From Bacteroidales bacterium (lineage in GTDB: Bacteria; Bacteroidota; Bacteroidia; Bacteroidales; UBA932), in the NCBI GenBank assembly GCA_016285215.1, contig JAEEQI010000020.1, forward strand, positions 1-20,092: 20,092 nt of DNA. Direction: 5' to 3'. Position 1 is the first letter of the stretch; each line of letters begins with the position of its first letter. The translations under genes were made by a program, and so were the position numbers. Under the pieces are notes generated by a model. The model did not search any database. It had not been told where the DNA came from and saw only the letters and a list, made by a program, of their open reading frames with translations. Positions 1 through 7,453 of the stretch are shown piece by piece.

Positions 1-681
1 GGGCTTGGTATCGAAAGCGTGATAGGCATCGGTCCAGTAGGCCTGGTAAGTGGGATAGCAGACGTCCTTCTCGTGGGCGTTGAAATCGCCCAGGAAGAAG
101 GAGGGGAGGCCTTCCGGATTGCAGCGCTTTTCCATTTCCACAAAGATATGGGCCGATGCTGCGTGGTCCTCCTTGTTCAGGTGGGCGTGGGTTACCATCA
201 CAAAGTAACGGGCGCCTTTGTTCTGAAGGTCCGTGAGCGTAATGCAGAAGCCGCCGCGGATGTAGTTGATGCGGCCGCAGTGGTCGTTCTCCTGCATAAG
301 CTCCGGAGGGTCCGAGAGCCAGAAGAAATGCGGCTCTTCGGCCTTGAATCTTTCCTTTTTCCAAAGCAGGCCGTGCGCCCGGCCTCCCACTCCGTCCTCT
401 GCGTAAGGGCAGAAGAAGTAGCTGTCGTACTCCAGGCCTCTCTGGGCCAGCAGTGTGGGGATGCTAATCTGTTCGGCCGCATCTATCTCCTCTACGGCGC
501 AGATGTCCATATTCTCTTTGAGGAACGATTCTACCAGGCGGGGCTGCCGCAGTTCCCAGGCGTTGGGAGTGTTCTTGTCCAGCGGGGCCATACGCAGATT
601 ATACGTGCCGATACGGAGGTTTTGACCGCTCTCACAGGCCAGGGCCAGCAGAAGGGTCGCAAGGAGGAGTAGTTTTTTCAT
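1..681 (-). CDS. Endonuclease/exonuclease/phosphatase-family lipoprotein (3' end missing)
   Basis: The reading frame starts at 681 and is open for 227 codons to the window edge, so the C terminus is missing. The N terminus is a lipoprotein signal: hydrophobic Leu-rich stretch, then LALAC with the lipid-bearing Cys at residue 16. The rest matches the EEP fold shared by DNase I-like nucleases and phosphodiesterases: RIGTYNLR (23-30) with the metal-site Asn28, an Asp-Ile-Cys-Ala-Val-Glu-Glu stretch (59-65) supplying the metal-binding Glu, VTHAHL in the place of the usual TTHLDH, and FLGDFNA (196-202) with Asp199 and Asn201. The final Asp/His motif lies outside the window. Its start overlaps the kinase stop (TGATG), which suggests translational coupling. 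The substrate (nucleic acid, phospholipid or sugar phosphate) cannot be read from this part. Family assignment is fairly firm; function is open. Confidence 0.8.
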   Translation of the reverse strand, partial: MKKLLLLATLLLALACESGQNLRIGTYNLRMAPLDKNTPNAWELRQPRLVESFLKENMDICAVEEIDAAEQISIPTLLAQRGLEYDSYFFCPYAEDGVGGRAHGLLWKKERFKAEEPHFFWLSDPPELMQENDHCGRINYIRGGFCITLTDLQNKGARYFVMVTHAHLNKEDHAASAHIFVEMEKRCNPEGLPSFFLGDFNAHEKDVCYPTYQAYWTDAYHAFDTKP

Positions 682-3600
682 CAGGCTTTGGGATATTTGA
701 CGGTGAAGCAGGCGCCTCCCAGGGTGAAGGAACGGGAGTAGCCAATGGTTCCGCCGCAGTGCTCTACAATACGTTTACAGATGGCCAGGCCCAGGCCGGA
801 GCCGCTGGTCTTGGTGGTGAAGTCGGGGGTGAAGATCTTGTCCTGGTTTTGCTCGGAGACGCCGGGGCCGTTGTCTTCTACTACAATGTCGTAGAAGCCG
901 TCTTCGGCTGCGTTGCGAACGGCCACCAGGAGGCGGTGCGGGGCAGGGGCGTCTTCCACGGCCTGGATGGCGTTGGTGATGAGGTTCACCACCACACGGG
1001 TAAGCTGCGGACGGGGGGCCTGCACAAAGGCACCTTCCAGGCCGAAGTATTCAATTTGCAAATCGTCTCTGGAATCGAAGAGGTCCACTTCCTGCTTTAC
1101 CAGGGCATCCAGATCCATCCTTTCGGCCTTTTGGTCGTACATCTTGGCAAAGGTGGAGAATTGGTCGGCGGAATCGGCCAACAGGTCCACGTGGTAGAGG
1201 ACGGTGGAGGCTACCTCGTCAAAGCGGTCCTGCCAGGCGGGGTTGCCGGATGCCTTCATACGGATGAGCATCTGGAGCTGCAGCTTGATGGGCGTGAGCG
1301 GGTTCTTGAGGTCGTGGGCCACGCGGCGGGCCATATCGGTCCAGGCCTTGTCTCGCTCTACCTGTGCCAGGCGGCGGGAGCTTTCTCCCAGATCCTGCAC
1401 CATACGGTTGTAGGCTTCTACCAGAGGGGTAATTTCGTCGTCTCCGTCGTACACCAGGGGCTCCAGGTGGTCCACGTCGCTTACCGTCATCTTGCGGCTG
1501 AGAGCGGTCAGGGGCCGGAACATCCGGGTAACCATGGCAAAGATGACAAAGCGGGCAATCAGGAGCAGCAGCAGGAAGATGGTAATGACCGTGGCTACGT
1601 GCAGGATGACCTCCGTCTCAAAGTCCTGCGAGAAGTCCGTGAACGGCGAAGACACAATGGCCACCATATTGCCGCTGCTGTTGAACACCGGGGCGTAAAG
1701 GGCGTAGAAACCCCGGCGGCTCACGCGCTCCTTCTGCATATAGAAGCGCTTGTGGGCGTAAATGATGTTGTAGTATGCGTTGTTGTCCAGGCGCTGGCCC
1801 AGGATCATACGGTCGTAAACTTCCGGGGTGGTGCTCATAACCACGCGGCCCGATACGTCAAAGAGGGTGATGTCGCAGCGTAGGTTGTTGCCCACGCCTT
1901 CTACGGAGGCCAGGGTCTGGGTGGTGGAGAGCTGCTCGGGCGTTTCTACCTGGCGCAAGTGCTCCTGCAGCATACCCTGCAGGGTATTGATGCGCGAGGT
2001 CATAATGCTGTTCATATCCGAGTTGTTGCGCTTGTACACAAACCAGACGCTGAATACGGCCATAGCCACCAGCGTTACCAGCAGGGACATATACACCACC
2101 ATACTGATGCGGTTCTGGAAGTAACGTCTTCCGCCGGAGCGGCGCCGCCTCCAGGACAGCAATACAATGAGACCGTAGGCCAGCAGGGCAAAGAGGAAGG
2201 CCTCCACCACATAGTACAGAGGCTCGGTCTGATGGCGTGAAATCACAATGACTTCCTCATTGGATACGTTGCGCACAAAGTGACACCAGCCTTCCAGGTC
2301 CACGTGGCCGCTGCTGTGCTGCAGCGCCAGCTGCTTGAGTCGGCCAGAATACACGGTAGGGTAGGCGTAGGAGCCCTTGTACTGGACCAGTTTCTCCGAG
2401 TTGTACTTGGCCCAGGAATAGACGGACGGCAGCGAGACGCGGCCCGGATCCGAGATGCCCAGCAGGCTCAGGTAACCGCGGTCCTCCCGGTTGTGCTTGG
2501 ATTCTACGCTAATGAGCACCAGGCTGGAGCCGTACCCTTCTACATAATAGGAGAATACGCCGGTATAGGCCGTACGGCCTCCTCCCAGGCTGCTGTAGAA
2601 GAAGTGGGAGTTGTCTCCCAGGCGTACCCCGCTGCGGATGCGGTCCTGGAGCACGCGGTTGCCATCGGCCCCGGGGAGCACAACAGTAATATCGTAGTCC
2701 TGCGAAATGCGGCCCATAAAGGCGCTGGTAAGGCGGCTGCGGATGATATCGGCACTGCCCTCCAGCACGGAAAGGGCTCCAATCATAGGATCGGAGGCAA
2801 TGGAACTCTCTGCACCCCGGAGCTGGATTTCCAGGGCTATGTCACGGTCCATAGCCAGCCGGGCGGCCCATACGTCAATGCGGCGCTGCTCCTTGCTGAA
2901 ACCCAGCGTGGACGAAGCCACCACAAAGTAGACGCCAATGCAGAAGGCGTACAGCAGGCGTCCCAGCGGGGAGAACATATCGTAGCGGATGCCCAGCAGC
3001 GTTCTCACCAGGGGAGAGAGCATCTGCAGCAGCACCGCCAGCGCCATAGAAAGCGCCAGGAAGGAGATATACACCACGGCCGTGAAGCCGGTCAGGAGAA
3101 ATACCTTATAAAGTTCCAGGTTGATGCTGGAGTTGACCAGGATGCTCTTGAAGGAGATGTGCAGATAAGCGGCAACGCCCAGGAACATAAGGCCGATGAG
3201 AAGGGCCAGTACCAGCTCCAGCGGACGGGACTGACGCCGGCGGATGCGCTTGAGGAGCGTCCACCGCACCAGATAGAGGTCCAGCACCAGCAGGTTGATC
3301 CCCAGGTTGATGATGACCACGGCGCCCAGGGAGTACAGGAAGGGGCCGTCGGCGTAGAGGAGGGGAGAGAAGAGCTGGGTATTCTGGAAGAGGTTGGGTC
3401 CGCTGATATACAGCCAGATGAGCACCGCGCTCTGGCAGGCCATCACGGCCAGCAGCCAGGGAATGGTGGGATGCACGTGCAGAAGCAGCAGGAGCCCGGC
3501 CATAAGAAGCCCCACCGCAATCCAGAGCAGGGCCGAATGGTTGCCGGAAGGAGCGGCCAGGGTTTCATCCGTGAGGAGGAAGAGCGGAATGCCCTCCACG

Positions 3601-4181
3601 CGAACCGGTGCACCCACGCCGGCCGAAAGGGGCCGGACGCTGTATCTTTCATTGACGCGGAAGTGGCGGTTGACGCCGCCCTGGGAGCCGGCGCTGAGCT
3701 CGTTCACAATCTCCAAGCCGCCAATGACCTTGCAGCTATTGCCCTCCACCGCCTTCACCAGATACCATTTGGGGCCGTAATTCATAAAGGCCACCTGGGC
3801 CGAAGCATCCTCCAGCGGCGAGATTACCGTGTTGCGGGCGTCTCCCAGCCGCTGAACCAGCGTGCGGAGATGGATGTCGTCGTTTCTCAGGGGAAACTGG
3901 TTGATCCAGCTTTGAAGGGAATCTTCTACGTACCGGTACACCACCATATCTTCCGGCAGGCCCTGCAGGTCCAGCCAGGCGGAGGGGTCTCCTTCCAGGG
4001 CCTGCTGGATATAGCCGTCCAGCTGGGACATCCGGAGCTCCACCTTTCGGCTCATTTCTTCGGCGGCGGAGTTTACATCGGAGCGGCCGGTGCCCACCAG
4101 GGCCGAAATGACATAAGTAACCACGGCGACGGCAATGAGCGCTATCGCCAGGGTCTGTCTTATGAGCCTTTTCTTATTCAT
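681..4181 (-). CDS. Large multi-membrane-span sensor histidine kinase, NtrY-like
   Basis: Protein of 1,166 residues when started at the ATG at 4181; an in-frame ATG 18 codons upstream lies inside rlmH and does not give a sensible N terminus. One membrane span at about 10-30 is followed by an extracytoplasmic region. Next come a cluster of about six or seven spans (216-425), a second sensor region (about 430-655), two close spans (657-676 and 690-714), a third extracytoplasmic region, and a last span (857-882). The cytoplasmic part has HAMP (about 883-935), a HisKA box ARRVAHDLKNPLTPIK with phospho-acceptor His956, and an ATPase domain with N box (NLITNAIQA, near 1066), G1 DNGPGV (near 1101) and G2 GSGLGLAICKRI (near 1122). 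His-Asp-Leu-Lys-Asn-Pro-Leu-Thr-Pro is the NtrY-type signature. No response regulator is adjacent, so it is an orphan here. It overlaps rlmH by 8 bp. The signal sensed is unknown. Confidence 0.9.
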   Translation of the reverse strand: MNKKRLIRQTLAIALIAVAVVTYVISALVGTGRSDVNSAAEEMSRKVELRMSQLDGYIQQALEGDPSAWLDLQGLPEDMVVYRYVEDSLQSWINQFPLRNDDIHLRTLVQRLGDARNTVISPLEDASAQVAFMNYGPKWYLVKAVEGNSCKVIGGLEIVNELSAGSQGGVNRHFRVNERYSVRPLSAGVGAPVRVEGIPLFLLTDETLAAPSGNHSALLWIAVGLLMAGLLLLLHVHPTIPWLLAVMACQSAVLIWLYISGPNLFQNTQLFSPLLYADGPFLYSLGAVVIINLGINLLVLDLYLVRWTLLKRIRRRQSRPLELVLALLIGLMFLGVAAYLHISFKSILVNSSINLELYKVFLLTGFTAVVYISFLALSMALAVLLQMLSPLVRTLLGIRYDMFSPLGRLLYAFCIGVYFVVASSTLGFSKEQRRIDVWAARLAMDRDIALEIQLRGAESSIASDPMIGALSVLEGSADIIRSRLTSAFMGRISQDYDITVVLPGADGNRVLQDRIRSGVRLGDNSHFFYSSLGGGRTAYTGVFSYYVEGYGSSLVLISVESKHNREDRGYLSLLGISDPGRVSLPSVYSWAKYNSEKLVQYKGSYAYPTVYSGRLKQLALQHSSGHVDLEGWCHFVRNVSNEEVIVISRHQTEPLYYVVEAFLFALLAYGLIVLLSWRRRRSGGRRYFQNRISMVVYMSLLVTLVAMAVFSVWFVYKRNNSDMNSIMTSRINTLQGMLQEHLRQVETPEQLSTTQTLASVEGVGNNLRCDITLFDVSGRVVMSTTPEVYDRMILGQRLDNNAYYNIIYAHKRFYMQKERVSRRGFYALYAPVFNSSGNMVAIVSSPFTDFSQDFETEVILHVATVITIFLLLLLIARFVIFAMVTRMFRPLTALSRKMTVSDVDHLEPLVYDGDDEITPLVEAYNRMVQDLGESSRRLAQVERDKAWTDMARRVAHDLKNPLTPIKLQLQMLIRMKASGNPAWQDRFDEVASTVLYHVDLLADSADQFSTFAKMYDQKAERMDLDALVKQEVDLFDSRDDLQIEYFGLEGAFVQAPRPQLTRVVVNLITNAIQAVEDAPAPHRLLVAVRNAAEDGFYDIVVEDNGPGVSEQNQDKIFTPDFTTKTSGSGLGLAICKRIVEHCGGTIGYSRSFTLGGACFTVKYPKA

Positions 4182-4647
4182 GGTGGTAGGGTTCTCCCTT
4201 GAGGATGGTGAAGGCACGGTAGAGCTGCTCCGCAAAAATCGTGCGAACCATCTGGTGGGAGAAAGTCATACGGGAAAGGGAAATCCTTTCGTGGGAGCGG
4301 TTGTAGACGGCATCCGAGAAGCCGTATGCGCCGCCAATCACAAAGACCAGGGTCTTGGCGCCCCGGGCCATCAGTTTCTGAAGGTGGTCTGCAAACTCCA
4401 GGGAGCGGTACTCGTGGCCGTGCTCGTCCAGAAGGACCAGGATGTCCTGGGGCCCCACCTGCTTGAGGATGAGTTCTCCTTCCTTCTCTTTGATCTGGGC
4501 CTGGCTCAGCGCTCCCACTTTTTTCAGTTCTGGAATTTCCGACACCGTAAAAGGGACATAATGTGAGAGCCGGGCTCCGTAAAGATCCAGGCCTTCCTTG
4601 ACCCACTTGACATCGGTCTTTCCTACTGTGAGGAGTTTGATTTCCAT
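4174..4647 (-). CDS. rlmH: 23S rRNA (pseudouridine1915-N3)-methyltransferase RlmH
   Basis: Protein of 157 residues, the usual RlmH length. It is a SPOUT-class enzyme that methylates N3 of pseudouridine 1915 in helix 69 of 23S rRNA, using S-adenosylmethionine, on assembled ribosomes. Diagnostic stretches are the N-terminal MEIKLLTVGK, the SAM-binding knot loop VFVIGGAYGF (101-110), and the conserved tail LSRMTFSHQMVRTIFAEQLY running to the C-terminal GEPYHHE. It is the first gene of the minus-strand group. Its last codons overlap the kinase start by 8 bp (ATGAATAA), so kinase translation may depend on it. A consensus Bacteroidota promoter ends only a few bases from its ATG. Confidence 0.97.
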   Translation of the reverse strand: MEIKLLTVGKTDVKWVKEGLDLYGARLSHYVPFTVSEIPELKKVGALSQAQIKEKEGELILKQVGPQDILVLLDEHGHEYRSLEFADHLQKLMARGAKTLVFVIGGAYGFSDAVYNRSHERISLSRMTFSHQMVRTIFAEQLYRAFTILKGEPYHHE

Positions 4648-4654
4648 AGCAGTA

Positions 4655-4685
4655 CAAATGTAGCGATTCGGCGCGGAATTTGCAA
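4655..4685 (-). promoter_or_regulatory. Bacteroidota-type promoter for rlmH
   Basis: On the minus strand, TACATTTG (4662 to 4655) is an exact match to the Bacteroidota -7 consensus TAnnTTTG. TTG of the -33 element (4685 to 4683) lies 20 bp upstream, within the normal 19-21 bp spacing. Transcription would begin within a few bases of the rlmH ATG at 4647, giving an almost leaderless mRNA. Assigned from the consensus only. Confidence 0.6.
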
Positions 4686-4697
4686 GTAAACGGACAG

Positions 4698-5156
4698 ATG
4701 AACAAACTTCTGCATATTCTGTTAACGGCGGCGGCTCTTTCCGTGTGCCTGGTTTCGCACGCGCAGAATAATACCTTTACCCAAACCTCGGTGCCCCGCC
4801 AGCAGCCCCAGGGAGAGTTTTCCGTTTTCTCTTCCATTACCAAATATATGGCCGCAGGAGATGAAGTCTCCCTCTCCAGCTGGTTTGCAGACAACCTGGA
4901 CGTAACCGTCCTTTCCACTTCCCGCAACTGTTCCAAGAAGCAGGCCCGTGAAATTCTCCGCAGTTTCTTTGCTTCCAACACACCGCGTTCTTTCCAAGTG
5001 ACGCACCGGGCCTCGGAATCCAACAAAAAATACCTCATTGGAATGCTCAATGCCGGTGGTGAACTTTTCCAGGTTACCATCTACGCCACTTCCAATGGAT
5101 CAGATACTTACAAGATCCAGCAGCTCAATATTTCCCGCCAGACTGCGGCGTATTAG
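4698..5156 (+). CDS. Exported DUF4783 protein
   Basis: Protein of 152 residues when started at the ATG at 4698, which puts a good signal peptide at the N terminus (MNKLLHILLTAAALSVCLVS, then cleavage near His-Ala|Gln at 22-23). An ATG six codons upstream would add a polar extension and is less likely. The mature part shows the DUF4783 pattern: FSSITKYMAAGDEVSLSSWF, then a DNLDVTVL strand, a helix with KKQAREILRSFF, and a closing strand with YKIQQLNIS. This is a small NTF2-like alpha/beta fold common in Bacteroidota, with no known activity; a periplasmic location is expected from the signal peptide. It is divergent from rlmH (50 bp apart) and only 19 bp ahead of the AraC gene, so the two may be co-transcribed. 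Confidence 0.8.
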   Translation: MNKLLHILLTAAALSVCLVSHAQNNTFTQTSVPRQQPQGEFSVFSSITKYMAAGDEVSLSSWFADNLDVTVLSTSRNCSKKQAREILRSFFASNTPRSFQVTHRASESNKKYLIGMLNAGGELFQVTIYATSNGSDTYKIQQLNISRQTAAY

Positions 5157-5164
5157 GTTGAAAT

Positions 5165-5183
5165 AGTATCATTTTATGTCAAA
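5165..5183 (+). promoter_or_regulatory. Candidate AraC operator, copy 1 (over araC-type start codon)
   Basis: AGTATCAT-TTTAT-GTCAAA. All 14 fixed bases recur in the same order and spacing at 6068-6086, and 16 of 19 positions are identical overall. This copy covers the regulator's ATG (5176-5178), a place suited to negative autoregulation. Function is inferred from repetition and position. Confidence 0.5.
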
Positions 5184-6054
5184 AGTATTACGGGAAGTCC
5201 CCCCTATTACCGATAAGGATTGCTTCTACATTGTGGAGCGTCATAAAAGTGAATTCCTTTATCCCATCCATTCGCACAAGGAATACGAGCTCAATTTCAT
5301 TGAGAACGGAAAAGGCGTGCAGCGGGTAGTAGGGGACAGCATTGAGGAAATTGGAAACTTTGAACTCACGCTGGTTACCGGAGACGGCCTGGAACACGCC
5401 TGGAAGCAGGGAAACTGCACGGCGCCGGATGTGCGTGAAATTACCATCCAGTTCTCTGACAGCCTGTTGGACTCCCGTCTGCTGGGCCGAAACCAATTTG
5501 CCTCCATCCGCAAAATGTTTGAAAAGGCCCGTCTGGGGGTCACTTTCTCTATGCAGCGCATTATGAAAGTGTACAACCTGGTAGATGCCATTCCTTCTAT
5601 GAACGAGAAGTTTGAACAGTTCCTGACTATGCTCAAGATGCTGTACGAACTGTCCCAGGACGAGGGCGCACGTACCCTGGCTTCCTCCTCCTTTGCCAAG
5701 GGAGAAGACGGTCACGAAAGCCGCCGCATTTCCAAGTTAAAGGATCATATAGCTCTCCATTACGCAGAAGATCTTCGTCTGGAAGACCTCGCTTCCCTGG
5801 TGGGAATGGCTCCTTCGGCCCTTAGCCGCTTCTTTAAGCAGCATACCACCAAGACGCTTGTGGACTACATTATAGACATCCGTCTGGGGAATGCCGCCCG
5901 TATGCTGGTGGATACAACTACCAGTATATCTGAGATCTGCTATGCGTGCGGTTTTAACAACCTTTCCAACTTCAACCGCACCTTCAAGGCCCGCCGCGGA
6001 TATACCCCGCGTGATTTCAGGGCCCTCTTTACCAAGAACAGGGTCTATATTTAG
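5176..6054 (+). CDS. AraC-family transcriptional regulator, cupin sensor plus double HTH
   Basis: Protein of 292 residues, normal for one-component AraC regulators. The N-terminal part (about 15-105) looks like the cupin-type effector domain: YPIHSHKEYELNFIENGKGVQRVVGD, with the usual His and Glu residues. The C-terminal AraC domain (about 188-286) carries both helix-turn-helix units: LEDLASLVGMAPSALSRFFK for the first, ISEICYACGFNNLSNFNRTFK for the second, followed by the YTPRDFR closing motif. There is no signal peptide or membrane span, so the effector should be cytoplasmic, possibly an imported manno-oligosaccharide. It lies immediately upstream of and in the same direction as the mannan locus. 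Near-identical 19-bp elements at its own start and before the GH5 promoter make it the likely local regulator; that link is inferred. Confidence 0.95.
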   Translation: MSKVLREVPPITDKDCFYIVERHKSEFLYPIHSHKEYELNFIENGKGVQRVVGDSIEEIGNFELTLVTGDGLEHAWKQGNCTAPDVREITIQFSDSLLDSRLLGRNQFASIRKMFEKARLGVTFSMQRIMKVYNLVDAIPSMNEKFEQFLTMLKMLYELSQDEGARTLASSSFAKGEDGHESRRISKLKDHIALHYAEDLRLEDLASLVGMAPSALSRFFKQHTTKTLVDYIIDIRLGNAARMLVDTTTSISEICYACGFNNLSNFNRTFKARRGYTPRDFRALFTKNRVYI

Positions 6055-6067
6055 GCCTTGTTAAAAA

Positions 6068-6086
6068 AGTATCATATTTAGTCAAA
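6068..6086 (+). promoter_or_regulatory. Candidate AraC operator, copy 2 (upstream of PUL promoter)
   Basis: AGTATCAT-ATTTA-GTCAAA, matching 5165-5183 at 16 of 19 bases. It ends 30 bp before the -7 box at 6117, next to the expected -33 region, where a class II activator would touch RNA polymerase. It stands out as an AT-rich island between G+C-richer genes. Confidence 0.5.
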
Positions 6087-6096
6087 TTTTCATTTT

Positions 6097-6124
6097 TTTG
6101 GCCGAAGCGGATGCAGTAATTTTG
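6097..6124 (+). promoter_or_regulatory. Candidate promoter of the mannan PUL
   Basis: TAATTTTG at 6117-6124 is an exact match to the Bacteroidota -7 consensus TAnnTTTG. The nearest -33 candidate is TTTG at 6097-6100, but the 16-bp gap is shorter than the usual 19-21 bp. A weak -33 fits a promoter that needs an activator. The predicted start near 6128-6131 leaves a leader of about 25-28 bases before the ATG at 6156. It is the only convincing promoter I see in the plus-strand locus. Confidence 0.5.
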
Positions 6125-6155
6125 TACCGTACAATTATTTATGTCGGCCAACATA

Positions 6156-7424
6156 ATGAAATTAACACCAAAACTTGCAGTTTGGGCCTTTTCTGCCCTG
6201 CTCGCACTCGCTTGTTCCCAAGCACCTTCTTTTGTCACCGTGCAGGACGGTCAGTTCCTCCGCGACGGAAAACCTTATAATTATATCGGCACCAATTTCT
6301 GGTACGGCCCCATTCTGGCTTCGGATGGCGAAGGCGGTGATTTTGAACGTCTTACCAGCGAACTGGATACCCTTAAGGCCCTGGGCCTTACCAACCTTCG
6401 CGTGCTGGTGGGCGCACAGGGAGCCAATGGCGTTTTCTCCCGCGTGGAGCCTACTCTGGAGACCGAACCCGGTGTGTATAACGATACCCTTCTGGTGGGG
6501 CTTGACCGCTTCCTGGTAGAACTGGGCAAGCGCGATATGCAGGCTGTCCTTTACCTGAACAACTCCTGGGAATGGAGCGGCGGTTACGGCCAGTACTACG
6601 AGTGGGCCACCGGTGAGAAGGCTCTGATTCCGCTCATTTCCGGTTATTGGCCCTTTATGCAGCAAATGATTAAGTTCCAGACCTGCAAAGAGGCCCAGGA
6701 ACTCTTCTATAATCACGTACGCGCCATTGTGGGCCGCACCAATTCCATCACGGGCAAGCCTTACAAAGATGATCCCGCCATTTTCTCCTGGCAGATTGGC
6801 AACGAGCCCCGCTGCTTCTCTTCCGAGAAGGAAGTTCAGGATGGCTTCATTGCCTGGCTCACGGAAAGCGCCCGCATTATCAAGGAACTGGATCCCAACC
6901 ATCTGCTCTCTACCGGAAACGAGGGCTGGATGGGCTGCGAAAACAGCTGGGAGCTGGTAGAGCGCGTCAATTCCATTCCGGGTGTGGATTATATGACCAT
7001 CCACATCTGGCCCTACAACTGGAGCTGGGCCAAGGCCGACAGTCTGGATGAAGATCTTCCCGTGGCTCTGGAAAAGACGGGCGAATACATTGGACAGCAT
7101 CACGAGCTGGCCCGCAAGCTGGGACTGCCGCTGGTTCTGGAAGAATTCGGCTTCCCGCGCGACGGCTTCTCTCCTTCTATGGAGGCTACCACGCGCGCAC
7201 GCGATACCTATTATGCTTATGTGTTCTCCCAGGTGGGCGGAATGCTCCAGGGCGTTAACTTCTGGAGCTGGAGCGGCTTTGCCCGTCCCGTTCACGAGCA
7301 GTGGGAGCACGGAGACCCTTACGCCGGAGACCCGGCCCAGGAGGCCCAGGGCCTTAACGGCGTTTACATAACGGACTACACCGTAGACGTTATCAAAGAG
7401 GCAATTACAAATCTAAACCAATAA
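6156..7424 (+). CDS. GH5 endo-beta-1,4-mannanase (subfamily 7-like), lipoprotein
   Basis: Protein of 422 residues from the ATG at 6156, chosen because it places a clean lipoprotein signal at the N terminus (AFSALLALAC, lipid Cys20). An ATG five codons upstream (6141) is possible but adds polar residues. The single catalytic domain is a GH5 TIM barrel that looks like subfamily 7, the mannanase group: NFWYGP near the N terminus, GLTNLRVLVGAQG, and YLNNSWEWSGGYGQYYEW. The acid/base is in SWQIGNEPR (Glu217), followed by a strand with TIHIWPYNWSW and the nucleophile in LVLEEFGFPR (Glu330). It should cut internal beta-1,4-mannosyl bonds of mannan or glucomannan. It is the first gene of the locus, behind the AraC-linked promoter, and 29 bp ahead of susC. 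No acidic residues follow Cys20, so a periplasmic-facing location is possible. Confidence 0.93.
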   Translation: MKLTPKLAVWAFSALLALACSQAPSFVTVQDGQFLRDGKPYNYIGTNFWYGPILASDGEGGDFERLTSELDTLKALGLTNLRVLVGAQGANGVFSRVEPTLETEPGVYNDTLLVGLDRFLVELGKRDMQAVLYLNNSWEWSGGYGQYYEWATGEKALIPLISGYWPFMQQMIKFQTCKEAQELFYNHVRAIVGRTNSITGKPYKDDPAIFSWQIGNEPRCFSSEKEVQDGFIAWLTESARIIKELDPNHLLSTGNEGWMGCENSWELVERVNSIPGVDYMTIHIWPYNWSWAKADSLDEDLPVALEKTGEYIGQHHELARKLGLPLVLEEFGFPRDGFSPSMEATTRARDTYYAYVFSQVGGMLQGVNFWSWSGFARPVHEQWEHGDPYAGDPAQEAQGLNGVYITDYTVDVIKEAITNLNQ

Positions 7425-7453
7425 CTTATTTATTAACCAACAAATCTAGTAGC

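Noticed and set aside
2280..4202. Open frame of 640 codons on the plus strand opposite the histidine kinase
   Set aside because: The translation is rich in Gln, His, Gly and Ala without domain pattern, and the minus frame is a clear kinase.
4677..4682. AATTTG as a -7 box for the DUF4783 gene
   Set aside because: It lacks the leading TA of TAnnTTTG and has no -33 element at the right distance.
4178..5080. Open frame of 300 codons on the minus strand covering rlmH in another frame
   Set aside because: It crosses the divergent promoter region and a DUF4783 gene; the rlmH frame itself is highly conserved.
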